DNA of 64,000 nt, taken from NCBI GenBank assembly GCA_022828595.1, contig JAKGHH010000005.1, positions 22,333,875 to 22,397,874 of the forward strand. Reading direction: 5' to 3'. Source of the stretch: Nelumbo lutea (taxonomy: Eukaryota > Streptophyta > Magnoliopsida > Proteales > Nelumbonaceae). Positions 47,801 to 59,216 of this stretch are shown here, piece after piece. The stretch's first letter is position 1. Every line of letters starts with the position of its first letter. The translations under genes and the position numbers were made by a program. The notes below the pieces were generated by a model. It saw only the letters and a program-made list of their open reading frames with translations. It searched no databases and was not told the origin of the DNA.

Positions 47801-49956
47801 AGAATATTAGAATTTGTTACCTTTTGTTCTACTATCAGTTCCGAAGCTTCACATCAAGATGAATATAGCTCTTCCTTCATATCCAATGGTGCACTTAATT
47901 CGAGCTCCACATTCATATCCTCTTCCCCAAACATTTCCTACACAATTGAGTCAACAATGTCAACTGAACAAATCATATGACATTCATTAGGGTACTTCAC
48001 TGCTTTGAAAATATTAAATTTAACAATCTCGCCGTCAAACTCAATGGAGAGGGTACCCTCATCCACATCTATTTTGGTTTTGGTCATTTTCATAAATGGC
48101 CTGCCTAATAGAAGAGGGGCTGAACTTGTGATAGTGTCTTCCTCCATCTTCAAGATGTAAAAGTCAGTTGGAAATATTAGGTCATTAAACTGCACCAAAA
48201 CATCTTCAGCAATCCCTTCAGGGTAGGCATTAGAATGGTCAGCTAACTGAATGACAACACTAGTTTCTTTAAATGGACCTAAATTCAAAGCAAAATAAAT
48301 TGAGTATGGCATGACATTGATGGATGCACCTAAATCTAGCATGGCAACTCAATTCTTTTATTGCCAATCACGCAAGGTAAAGTAAATATACCTGAATCAG
48401 CACACTTTTCTAGCAAGGTTCTCTTGATGATGGCTGACACATTCTCCCCAACCCTTACCTTCTCATCACCTCTCAGCTTCCTTTTGTTAGTGCACAACTC
48501 CTTCAGACATTTTGCATATTTTGGGATTTTCTTGATGGCATCTAACAAAGGAATATTTATCTCCACCTTCCTAAAGGTCTCCAAAACTTCTTGCACGTAC
48601 TCTTCTTTTTTAGATTTTTCCAACCTACTAGGAAAAGGTGGCACAATGACATTAGAAATCTTAGGTAAAGGGGAATCAAGCTTTACCTTATTGGAACTCT
48701 CAAGTGGATCTTGTCCTTCCTCTTTATCCACTTTCCTTGGTGAAGTATGTTGTGGCTGCAATTCCTTCCCACTTCTCAGCAACATTGCACTCGCATTCTC
48801 CTTGGGATTGACCACCGTCTGTGATGGTAATTTTTCTGAGTTTTGCACCTCCAAATTGCTAATAGAAGTAGCAAGTTGATTGATTTGGTTCCCTAAGTTC
48901 TGGATGTTGGCCCTTCTTTCCTGTTGGAATTGTTAGTGTTAATCGCTAGAGCCTTAACTATCTCATCTAAAGACATATCTGAAATCGAGGGCTGATTGTG
49001 AGCTTGGGCAGGTGCTGGAATTGGTGGTTGTCTCTTGAAAGCTTGAGGTTGGAATCTTTGTGGTCCTCCTTGATTTTCATAGCTCAGATTGGGATGATCC
49101 CTCCACCCAGGATTGTAATAGTTAGAATAAGGATCATACTTGCATTGAGGTTGGCCCGAAAATCCTCTTACCGCATTTACTTTCTACATCGAACCATCTT
49201 GTAATGATGGGCACATATCCGTATGATGCCCAGGAATCAAGCATATGCTACAAACCTTAGCTGCTTGTAATTGCCCTACTACCAATTGACGAACCAAAGC
49301 AGTTAGATCAGAAATTTGACTTTCAAAATTAGAATGGCCTACCTCATTAACAAGCCTGATAGCACCATCTGTTCTTGCTCCAAATTGTTGGGAGTTTTTG
49401 GCCATGTTGGAAATCAATTCCCTAGCCGCCTAAGGTGTTTTATTGACCAAGGCTCCTCCACTAGCTGCATCATAGGTTGGAGTCCTTCGTAGAAGTATTG
49501 GATTAAGAGTTGCTCAAGTATTTGGTGGTGTGGACAGCTAGCATAGAGTTGTTTAAACCTTTCCCAATACTCGTATAGTGTCTCACCACTAAACTTCCTT
49601 ACCCCATAAATCTCTTTTCTAATATTTGCAGCTTGTGATGCAGGGAAGTATTTATCTAAAAATATCCTATTACTATTCATCTCGTCCCATGTACGTATTG
49701 AACCAGGAGGAAGAATGTATAACCAGTCCTTTGCTTTGTCTCGTAAAGTAAAAGGAAAAGCTATAAGTTTTACCTAATCCTCAGTCATACCCTGTGGTTT
49801 CATGCTCGAACAGATGACATGGAACTCTTTAAGATGCTTATGAGGGTTCTCACTTGGAAAGCCATGAAAAACAGGAAGCAATTGAATCAAACCTGATTTA
49901 AGTTCAAAAGCTACCACGAGAGTGGGATAGATTATGCATAAAGGTTGTTGATTCAT
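44876..49956 (-). pseudogene. Element H Athila-like gag-pol, broken
   Basis: In order on the minus strand: gag start MNQQPLCIIYPTL (49956), gag core (49680-49414), zinc knuckle CSICLIPGHHTDMC (49417-49184), the gag-protease spacer (48854-48336), protease with LDLGASINVMPYS (48342-47938), RT with FVDDF (47377-46466), and RNase H with SDASN. Integrase (46276-45128) keeps an intact zinc region, GGHFG...CERCQ, and [14 protein letters not shown] and GQAEVSNRE. An integrase tail follows (45079-44876). Frameshifts and stops break it into at least seven pieces. It is a useful internal comparison for element A because its RNase H Asp and integrase spacing are normal. Confidence 0.9.
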
Positions 49957-50000
49957 GATTGGTGTAGTTAAATCTCTTAGCCTCTATCAACCATCATTTC

Positions 50001-50856
50001 TGAAGGGATGAGAGATCCATCGTATGGACGCCCAAAGATTGCGGAATAAGGGGGGCGAATTTTGAAAATTTTTTCTCTCCCATCAATTGGGAATCGCATT
50101 CCCTATTTAGAAAATCATATTTTCAAGGATCATTCTTGAACCATAAACTGAACCAGATCTAAACCAAAATGAGTAGGAGAGGATTATACCTGATATGAAG
50201 AAATAGTATCTCCCAACGAAGGTGTTCATGCCCAAGGAAGGATCCAAAGACTGCTCCCACTGAAAATGGCGCAGTGTAGGATGGAGCAGAATCAGCAGTG
50301 TTCTTCTTCAAGAACTCTGTCCTTCGCAAGAATCAATAGGATGGCACATGAGCACAACTTCCTATCAATTCTTTCTCAAAGAACTGATGTCAAGATCGAA
50401 TCTCGACTTCTCCCACAACTGGAGATCGAACTGGAAAATAGGGCGGCTACAAGAAGGAGGCAGCAAGAAAAATCTTTGCAGGGATTGCAGAAAATCTTTC
50501 TTCTTGTGATTTCTACTCTAAAGAGAATCTGATGTGTGTCTTCTAAAGGCTGCCGCCCCCTCCTTCTTTTGTTAACCTAAAAAGATCAGCTCCTAATCCC
50601 ATTACGAGCTGCTTATCCAAATCATATTTGGATCAGCCCTCTCTTTAGTTGATAAGGATAAACCCTTATCTAATATGCAGATTAGATTAGCTTTCTCCTA
50701 ATCTCATTAGGAGGTTTCTAGATCTGAATCACATTCAGATCTAGACTCTCTGAGTGGATAGGGTTAAGACCCTATCCTATCTTCTAATCCATCTCAGAAT
50801 TCGCCCCATAATTAATTAATCAAATAGCCCAGTTCGAAATGTGCTATAGGCCCATT
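50001..50856 (-). repeat. LTR I, truncated (copia family)
   Basis: It begins TGAAGGGATGAGAG, the family LTR end read in reverse, and breaks off at ATAGGCCCATT. It covers the 3' half of the LTR, including the donor-like TCAGGTATAAT read on the minus strand near 50190. It joins the H leader remnant on the left and an LTR fragment of opposite orientation on the right. Confidence 0.85.
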
Positions 50857-50974
50857 TCTTTCTAGAATAAACAATTTTGAAGTTGTGCTCACTTTCCCAT
50901 TCGATTCTTGCTGAAGAATCACAAGTTCTTGGTGAAGAACTACCTGATGATCCCACCTCATCCTACTAATTGGG
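50857..50974 (+). repeat. Short LTR fragment in plus orientation
   Basis: About 118 bases match the LTR part around GTGCTCAC and the AAGAATC motifs (compare 22475-22560). It is joined on both sides to other LTR parts, a sign of repeated rearrangement. Borders are approximate. Confidence 0.6.
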
Positions 50975-51032
50975 GACATGAGCCACTTGCTTAATGGGCC
51001 TAGCGCCCATGATTAATTGGATTAATTAGGGT

Positions 51033-51063
51033 GTCACATGACAACTTAAAGCAGTCATGTGAC
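51033..51063. repeat. Imperfect palindrome in LTR J
   Basis: Ten-base arms GTCACATGAC and GTCATGTGAC are separated by 11 bases. It is the same element as in LTR D, with a longer centre. Confidence 0.85.
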
Positions 51064-51206
51064 ATGGGCAAATATGGGCATGGATATGGGCCTAGATCAA
51101 CAATAGGATAAGAGGATAACTCTTATCTACTTAAGGTGTGCAGATCCAAATAATGATTTGGATTAGAAAGCTCCTAATTGGATTAGGAGAGCTGATCTTT
51201 AAGGCT

Positions 51207-51215
51207 TATAAATAG
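51207..51215 (+). promoter_or_regulatory. TATA box in LTR J
   Basis: TATAAATAG is followed by AGGAGGGC, aligned with the boxes in LTRs B and F. Confidence 0.65.
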
Positions 51216-51498
51216 AGGAGGGCAAAATGCTCCAGAAATCATCTTTCTCCTATCAGTTTTCTCCCTCTGCTCTTGCCGCCCAAACCCTAGTTCATTTTCC
51301 ATCTGGTGGCTGATCTTGATCAGTTTTGGCTTGTGATTTTTGTAGGAAAAATCAGATTTGCATCATGCTCACATTCCTTGCTCGATCCAAGCTGTTGGAT
51401 TGCAATCCTTGTTGAAGGACTGCATTGTTGAACTAGCTTCAATTCAAGCTGCACCATCTTTAGTGGAAGCTGGTTTTGGTAACCTCTTTGGGTGTGAA

Positions 51499-53449
51499 TG
51501 AAAGAAGGGTAGGATACATCTAATGGATGCCATAAAGGTTGCGGAATGGGTGGGCGAATTTCAAAACTTTCCTACCTTCTCCCAACTGGGAATCATATTC
51601 CCTAAGTTTAGAATACAATATTCAAGGATCCTACTTGAACCATAATCAAACCAGATCTGTACCAAAAGATAAATGGGAGGAATATACCTGATCCGGAGAA
51701 GCAGTATCTCCCAAAGTTGGTGTTCATGCCCAAAGAATGCTCCAAGATCCGTTCCTGCTGAAGATGACACAGCTGTGGATGGAACAGAACCAGTAGGGTG
51801 CGTCCTACACACTGGATCCTTCACAAGAATCCTCTGGAAACACTAAACACTGAATCCTTTTAGTCTTTGTTGCAAGACTAATGTCAAGAACAGATTTCTT
51901 GACTTTCCTTTTCTACAAAGATCTAATCTTGCAAAAAATATGGCGGCGGTAGGAGGAGAACTCTAAAGGCGAAAGGGCTGAACTGCCTTTTTCTTTTTCT
52001 GGAGTATGAATGAGATCCTATCTCAATTCGCAGGAGATATCCTATCTCTTCAAGGTGGTTCAAAATCTGATATTTTCTCTTTCTTGGTTAGGGTTTTTCC
52101 TCCTTTCTTCTTGATTAAGAATCCTCCTAATTAGGAGTTATCCCAATCCAAATCAGTATTTGGATAGGGGATAATCTTAATCCTGTCTGCAGATAAAGTT
52201 AGCTTACTCCTGATCTTATCAGGAGGTTACCAGATTCAAATCTAATTTGAATTTGGTCTCCAAGAGTGAATAAGGCTACAGGCCCAATCCTTTTACTAAC
52301 ATTAATCTCAGATTCGCCCCAAGGATGGGTGATCATATCAGCCCACCTCAAAATGGGCTTCTGGCCCATTAAGTGTTCAGTGTCTAATTACTTTCCAATC
52401 TGCTACCCAGTTGGGCTTCTTTGTATGGCGTGGGACCCAAGCATTGATCTACACACCAGTCACATGGGTTCGGCCCAGCCTCTAAAACAAGGCCCAGCCG
52501 AATTCACTGAAAAACTCAATGAACCCCTTGAGTCCATCATATGGACCCTATGGGCCCAACACTTACATTAAGTGGTCCCTGGGCCAAGCCATCTTATAAA
52601 AACCCAGGGACTGTGGGCAGGTGCAAGATTAGCCCATCAGGTATTATCCTCAATGGTCTTACACTTAACCTCTCAGCCCTTAATGATCAAGCACTGCCCG
52701 ACAAGAGAGGACCTCTCCCTCGGCTGCAAGGAACAGTGCCGCACTCTCCTCTCAAATGGATCCCGGGAATTAAAACCATTTGCAAACAATTTGAAACCGT
52801 ACATATATATATATAAATATATTAATTTTGCAAAACAAAATTCCAACAATTGAAATCAACTGCCGGCAGTTTGGTTTCCATCAGAGAGAGTGCATTCCCG
52901 ATCATTACCCTTTGTCCGACAAAGTGGCTGATTCTGTCACTATGATCACCCACTCAGATGAATTCTCAAACTGCCCCAACATACCCAGGTTTTGATCCCC
53001 GCTAAGGATCTCACTGATTGGCATATCAAAGGCAGCCTGATCCAACACCTAGTGAAATGTCATAATCGAGTCTAGGGGTCAGGTGTAACTTTCCAGTTTT
53101 GCCCATCTATCTCCAAGGTCCAGGGCAATACTGGAAATCTGGTCCGGTTCAAGGATTCAAGTAATCCCATACTGCATGTGCCTCGGGTCTTACCCTGATG
53201 GCTGAGATAGGCCATCCCAACACTTGGTGGCACACCAGCATCAGCCTTGGCAGGATAAATCTCCCCAGACTTATCCAACGGCTGTGAACATTTAAAACTA
53301 ACACGAGTCTCTATAAATGTCCAGTTTTAGGGTTTTACACAGAATTAAACCAAACAATATGAATCAAACATGCACTTTATTTATTTCCACTAAATAACAA
53401 AAGTACATCAAATCAAATTGAAGCTAAGGGCATACAAAACTGTCTAACT
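51499..53449 (-). repeat. Solo LTR K (1,951 bp) with target duplication GTGAA
   Basis: It runs on the plus strand from TGAAAGAAGGG to GTCTAACT and is flanked by GTGAA at 51494-51498 and 53450-53454. The last base is T where A is expected. Removing K restores GGGTGTGAACACCCACTTTGGG of LTR J, which matches the other LTRs. It is very like G and O. Confidence 0.95.
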
Positions 53450-53679
53450 GTGAACACCCACTTTGGGAACTACATGTGTCAAATCCAGATCAAGTATTCT
53501 TCTCCCTTTCTTTTGGTTTCTGATCTGGTCCGGTTCGGTGCAAGAACGATCCTTGAAAAATGTAGTTTTTCTAAAACTGAGAATGTGATTCCCGGAAGGG
53601 TAAAAAAAAATTTTTGAAAATTTGCTCTACCTTCCAGCATTGTTCTACCATCCATATGATGGATTTCCCCTTCCTTCAG

Positions 53680-53692
53680 TGGTGTCAGAGCC
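53680..53692 (+). other. Element J primer-binding site (tRNA-Met type)
   Basis: TGGTGTCAGAGCC differs by one base from the standard copia primer site. It starts one base after the LTR end. Confidence 0.85.
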
Positions 53693-55497
53693 AGGTTAAA
53701 TCTTGAACCAAAATTAAATCAGATCTGAAATTAAATTGAAATCGGTAGAACTGTTCTACTCGATTGCGCAGTTTGCAGTATATTGAGAAATCGGTTCTCA
53801 TTTTTTGGGTGATTTGATCTAAAATTAATTGTATTTTATTCTAAAATAACTTTAGAAATGTTCTATCATTATTTCTTTAATTATTGGGTTATTGATGCCA
53901 AGATTTGCGCACCCTACTGTTTATTCAGTTGATCTTTGGTCTATAAATAATTCTTTTATTTTTAGACAAAATGTAATAGGATTTATTATGATGTAATTAA
54001 TAGAAAATTAGGGTTTTCTATTTTTATTTTACATTGGAAGACATGCTAGAGCACACAGAGGAGAAGAAGAGATTTTTGCAGAAAAATCTGCAATCTGCGA
54101 TTAACTAGTTTTCTTGTAGGTTTGTAGTTTCTCCGGATCAAATTTAGACCATCACACTTGAAGCCCTAGATTATGTGGTTTTTTTGTGATTGATTGTCAA
54201 TATTCATCTGTTAGTAATTTTAGATTGAAATCTTGAGAACTGTAGCATGTTTTGGACACCAAACCCTAGGCCGAATTGACCTAGTTTAGTCCAAACTAGT
54301 TGGACCGAACCCATGGTTCAATGGGGTTTGATCTCAGCCCCATGGGTCACAGTTTAAGTGACTCAAATTTGGTTATGGGCCAAGGGTTTGATGGCCCATC
54401 ACATGGTACAATTCGGCCCTCTCTTGGAAAACCTAATTTTTAAGTTAAAGCAACATTAGCCCAATTTCAGCATAACTGCTATATGGGCCGAATTGCTTTT
54501 TATAGTTTATCCCATATTCCTAGAAGATATTATTTAATAATTCATGTACTTTAATGGGATGAATATGTGTTAACTTAAATTAATTGGGGTTTTACAAGCT
54601 TCTGATTGATTGGAACAATTTATGTTTATGTGAATGCTTGTGATGTGCTGAATGTGATTCGTATATGGGCCATAAGTGCTTGGCCCATGTTTAATCATAT
54701 GTGGATTTCTGCGAACATCATGGATGAGTGCACATCATTGCCATGGTGCCCTCAAATCATTAGATGATCTCCCTTTTCAATGGGCCCCCTGATCAGTTTC
54801 CTCCCTAAGAGGAACCCCATAGAACCCTAGCCCATTTTAGGCCCATTTGAATCTAACTTTATGAAAGTCAGTGGAAGCCACTTTGGTATGACTTAAACCA
54901 GACCTAGGGACTATTTTAACTTGTTCCCTCCAGATTAATATAAGTGCAAGCAATAGGGAATATCATATGGTGAATTCTCTAAAGGCCTTCTATCATTAGC
55001 ATGAAGGTGGGCTGAATTGGTGGGTGGAGAAGCACCATAAAATTGGGCTATCCATTTGTTGGCCTAGTTAGTTGGATTGCTTCATAAGATGATAAGGGTG
55101 TCATAGATCGACGTGGGAGAGGCATATCCTAAAATGGAAGACTCTTTCACGGTATCTTCGGGTCCACGATATGACGGGTTAGCACTTACTAGACAGAAAG
55201 GCTTAACCTAAAATAGCAATGAACCTTGTCTATTAGAGGCCAAAGGGAAAGCACATTAGATGGGTGGATATGATCCTTCACAAAAAGTGGTGGGGTTTTT
55301 TAGTTGAAATAATTGGTTCCATGCACCTTATGATTTTCCACATTTCTAGAGACATATGCCATGTCTCCATCACTGAGACAGGAGGGAAATCTCAAAGACG
55401 AATCAATGGAGATGAAACATAGATAAAAGACCTTTCTATGTAGATAACATGAATCAATTTTAGGTCATGGACTAATATCTGTTGCCTTTTATTAGAA
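53693..55497 (+). other. Element J 5' leader
   Basis: A noncoding leader of about 1.8 kb related to that of F. It ends with TGGACTAATATC, then GTTGCCTTTTATTAG, directly before AAATGGC. No gene is seen. Confidence 0.75.
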
Positions 55498-55688
55498 ATG
55501 GCAAACAGACAATTCACCAAATTGTAGGATGATAACAAACTTAAGGGACCCAACTATGCTGACTGGTACCATAATCTTAATCTGGTTCTGACATTCAAGA
55601 AATTTGACAAGGTTGCTAAGAACCTTACTCTAGAACGTCCAAGTGACAGGGCTTCTGAGGCTCATAGGAGAGAGTTTTAAGAATGGGA

Positions 55689-56424
55689 GGAGAAGAATTC
55701 TCTTGCCCGGTGTTACACCATAGCATGTTTAGACAATCAGATCCAGAGACGACTCGATAAGATCAAAGTCTCCAAAGACATTCTGGATAGTCTGAAGACT
55801 ATGTACGAGGAGCAGAATCGTTCTGCTCACCAAAAAGTTCTCAAGTTGTTGATGACCACACAGATGACCGAGAGGCAATAGGTCCATGACCGCACCATGA
55901 AAATCATGGGTACATTAATGAACTGGAGGCCCTTGGATCTTATCGACTCGTACATAGTCTCTACACGGAGAAGAATTCTCTTGCCCGGTATTACACCAGA
56001 GCATCTTTAGACAATTAGATCTAGAGATGATTTGATAAGATCGAAGTCTCCAAAGACATTCTGGATAGTCTAAAGACTATGTACGAGGAGTAGAATAGTT
56101 CTAGTCACCAAAAGGTCATCAAGCTGTTGATGACCACACAAATGACCAAGAGCCAATAGGTTCATGACCGCAACATGAAAATAATGGGTATATTAATGAA
56201 CTGAAGGCTCTTGGATCTTATCGAATCGTACATTGTCTCAGCTCGGAGAAGAATTCTCTTGCCCGATGTTAGAGCATAGCATCTTTAGACAATCAGATCC
56301 AGAGACGATTCAATAAGAGCAAAGTCTCCAAAGACATTCTAGATAGTCCGAAGACTATGTACGAGGAGCTAAATCATTCTGCTCACTAAAAGGTCCTCAA
56401 GCTGTTGATGACCACACAGATGAT
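55689..56424 (+). repeat. Tandem repeat of a 278 bp gag segment, about 2.7 copies
   Basis: Copies start with GGAGAAGAATTCTCTTGCCC at 55689, 55967 and 56245, a period of exactly 278 bases twice. Copy 3 stops after about 180 bases at LTR fragment L. The period is not a multiple of three and every copy contains stops, so this arose in already decayed DNA. Confidence 0.95.
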
Positions 56425-56476
56425 TGAGCTGAGACCCTAGGAATTAAAACCTTCTGTAAACATTTTAAAACCATAA

Positions 56477-56507
<31 letters not shown>

Positions 56508-57071
56508 CTCTATATAAATATATTTTGCAAGGAAACAAATTTCAATCGTTGAAATCAACTGCCGGCAGTTTAGGTTTGCATTAGAGAGAGTGCATCCCCG
56601 ATTATTCACTTTGTCTAACAAAGGGGCTGATCCTGTCACTATGATCACCCACTTAGATGAATTCTCGGACTATCCCAACATACCCAACTTTTGGTCCAGT
56701 TTAGGGTGTAATATTTCAGTTTTGCCCATCTATCTCCAAGGTCCAAGGCAATACTAGAATTTTGGTCCAGTTTAGGGTTTCAAGAAAACCCACACTACAT
56801 GTACCTCAGGTCTCACCCTGGTAGTTGAGACAAGCCACCCCAACAAACTTGGCAACACATCAATGTCAGCCTTGGCAGGATAAATCTCCCCAGATCTATC
56901 CAACAGCCATGAAGATTCTAAACTAACACGAGTCTCATAAGTGTCTAGTTTAAGGGTATTACACAAAAACATACCAATACACATGAATCAATTATGTACT
57001 TTTATTCATTTACAATAAATTTCACCAAGTACATCAATCTGATCAGAGCTAAGGGCATAAATTATCTAACA
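56425..57071 (-). repeat. LTR fragment L (copia family)
   Basis: The minus strand starts TGTTAGATAATTTATGCCC at 57071 and runs about 650 bases, through a TA microsatellite (about 56476-56502), before stopping inside the LTR at the gag repeat. It is the 5' third of an LTR. The missing rest and the missing gag segment suggest one deletion removed both. Confidence 0.85.
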
Positions 57072-59216
57072 ACTACAACATGAACAAGCTAAAGGTTAGC
57101 TTTCCGAAACTTAGCAATATGTTGTAGAGAGCCCAAGAACTGATTAAGAAGGATAAGCCAATAGCCATTCTTGTTTAAGGTGGCAAATTAGGCAAGAGAA
57201 AGAGGAAGGGCAAGAAGAGGCCTTAGAAGAAAGCAGGCAAGCCGAAGACAAAGCATCGGATGCATGTCACTTTTGTAAACAGACTGAACACTGGAAGAGG
57301 AACTGTCCTCAATATTTGGAATCCAAGAATAAAGAAGGTAATTTTGAATCTCTTGTCATAGAGACCAATATGTTGGTCACTTCTACATCCTGGTGTATTG
57401 ACTCCAAGGCTTCTAGTCATGCATGTTACACATTGCAGGGGTTCAAAGAAAGCAGAAGGTTGAGTGATGACGAGGTGATCCTTTACTTGGGGACTTCTAA
57501 AACTGTTGTAGCTACAGCCATAGGAACTATAGATTTAGTTTTTAGAGAAGGCATTGCGAGACTTAAAGATTGTCTTTATGTTCCCTCACTAAGTATAAAT
57601 TTGATTTATGTTTCAAAACTTTGCAAGGATGGTTATTCTATTCTAACTAGTGATATGATAACTATTAAATTGAATAACAAATTTCTTACTCATGGAAAAC
57701 TTGAGAATGGTCTCTATGTCCTCTGTCCTTCTCTGGAAACAAACATAACCAAAACTATGTCCGAAATTATCCATAAGAAAAGAACACGTGATACAGTCAA
57801 TCCCACGTGCCTGTGGCATTACTGACTTGACCATATTAATAGAGATCATATCACAAGATTGGTAAATGATGGTCCTTAAGATTTTTTAACTGTAGAAGAT
57901 CTTCCAACTTGTGAACCTTGCCTTCAGGGTAAGATGATGAAATGACCATTTGCAGAAAAGCCTAAAAGATCTATGAGAACACTTGACCTAATAAATACTA
58001 ATGTATGTGGTCCCATTAATGTTAGGACATGCAACCAGCACTATTATTTTATAACATTCATCGGTGATTACTCTCAGTATGGTTACATGTACCTAATGAG
58101 ACATAAGTCCGAATTCTTGGAAAAATTCAAGGAGTTCAGATAAGAAGTCAAGAAATAGATGGAGAGACAGATCAAGGCCATTCGATCAGATCAAGGAGGC
58201 AAATATCTCTCTGATGAATTCAGGGACTACTTAAAAGACAATGGGATTGTATCACAATTATCTCCTCCTACTACACAACAATTAAACGTTGTGTTAGAGA
58301 GGAGAAACCAGACTCTATTAGATATGGTCCGATCACTTCTCGTCTACTCAGAACTGCCTATATCCTTTTGGGGATACGCATTGGAGAATGCGATATACGT
58401 GATGAACTGGGTTCCAACCAAATCTATTCCTAAGACTCCCTATGAGGTATCGACTGGTAAGAAACCAAATGTATGACACTCGAAGATTTGGGGTTGTTCG
58501 ACACTTATTAAAAGAATAAGTAATGACAAATTAAAATCCAAGACCAGTTGTTGCCTATTTGTATGCTACCCTAAAGGCTCTGTAGGATACCTCTTCTTTG
58601 ACCAAAGAGAGCAAAAAGTGTTTTGTAGTCAAAATGCCTACTTCTTGGAAGAAGAATATATCCTAGACAATCAAAGTCAAGAAATTGTTCTTGATAAGCA
58701 GAGCTTAGGACTAGTGAGAGATGTCCCATATGTTCTAGATAATACCCAACTTAGAAGATCTACCCGGGTTTCTAGACCTCCAATTCATTACGCCTATGAT
58801 CAAGAAGGATACTTGATAGAAGCCACAATTAGTGCAGAAGATCCCCTAACTTATATAGAAGCTATGTTGGACATAGATTCTTTGTCGTAGGTTGATGCTT
58901 TAAGAGCTAAGGTGGACTCACTAGAAACCAACGGAGTCTAGACTCTTGCAAACCCACCCCTGAGGTGAAAGCAATTGGTTGCAAATGGATCTATACGAGG
59001 AATAAGGGCCCTGATGGATAGTTCGTCTTGTAGCAAAAAAGTACACTTAGAAAGAAGGAATTGATTATGATGAAACCTTTTCGCTAGTGGCCATGCTTAA
59101 ATTCATACGGATCTTGCTAGTAGTAGCAACATACTATGGCTATGAGATTTGGCATATGGATGTAAAAACCATGTTCTTGAGTGGAGATCTTACTAAAGAT
59201 ATCTATATGAAGTAAC

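Larger units (their letters stand above)
42637..49980 (-). mobile_element. Element H: decayed Athila-like Ty3/gypsy element, 5' end missing
   Basis: Minus-strand element consisting of its 3' LTR (30656-31215 joined to 42642-43640 across element F), polypurine tract 43641-43655, a noncoding 3' segment with the hairpin array, and broken gag-pol 49956-44876. The leader, primer site and 5' LTR are lost right of 49980, where LTR I begins. It resembles A in layout, polypurine tract and hairpins, but the proteins are clearly diverged. Confidence 0.88.
50975..53678 (+). repeat. Element J 5' LTR, truncated and split by solo LTR K
   Basis: LTR sequence at 50975-51498 continues at 53450-53678 after K. 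It ends TTCCTTCA directly before a primer site. The first half of the LTR is missing. It carries the imperfect palindrome at 51033-51063 and a TATA box, and its donor-like site reads ATCAAGTATT, as in LTR D. Confidence 0.87.
53450..59216 (+). mobile_element. Element J: decayed Ty1/copia element, interrupted by K, L and M
   Basis: The parts are the LTR end, primer site 53680-53692, leader 53693-55497, and gag-pol 55498-59216 broken by a gag tandem repeat and LTR fragment L. RT stops at 59216, where element M inserted. The rest of J should lie right of the window. Confidence 0.88.
55498..59216 (+). pseudogene. Element J copia gag-pol, decayed, ends in RT at element M
   Basis: Gag starts MANRQFTKL and hits a stop at codon 10. 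The gag core is tandemly repeated (55689-56424). After LTR fragment L, gag resumes with YNMNKLKV and a broken knuckle region at 57240-57310. Protease reads DSKASSHAC where DSGASTHAC is normal. Pre-integrase (57640-57825) and integrase (58159-58476, then 58618-58890) are followed by RT fragments. RT ends after the segment encoding WHMDVKTMFLSGDL, before the YVDD motif. About 80 gag residues between QMT and NYNMNK are lost at the L junction. Confidence 0.87.

Noticed and set aside
52541..52853. Frames of about 90 codons recurring in several places (for example 16112, 40031, 60495, 61731)
   Set aside because: They are the same segment of the copia LTR in different copies, upstream of the TATA box. 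The recurrence comes from the repeat, not from genes.
56470..56505. TA microsatellites (also 21580, 23218, 63190) as origins or matrix sites
   Set aside because: Those in LTRs lie at one homologous LTR position and are explained by family descent plus slippage.
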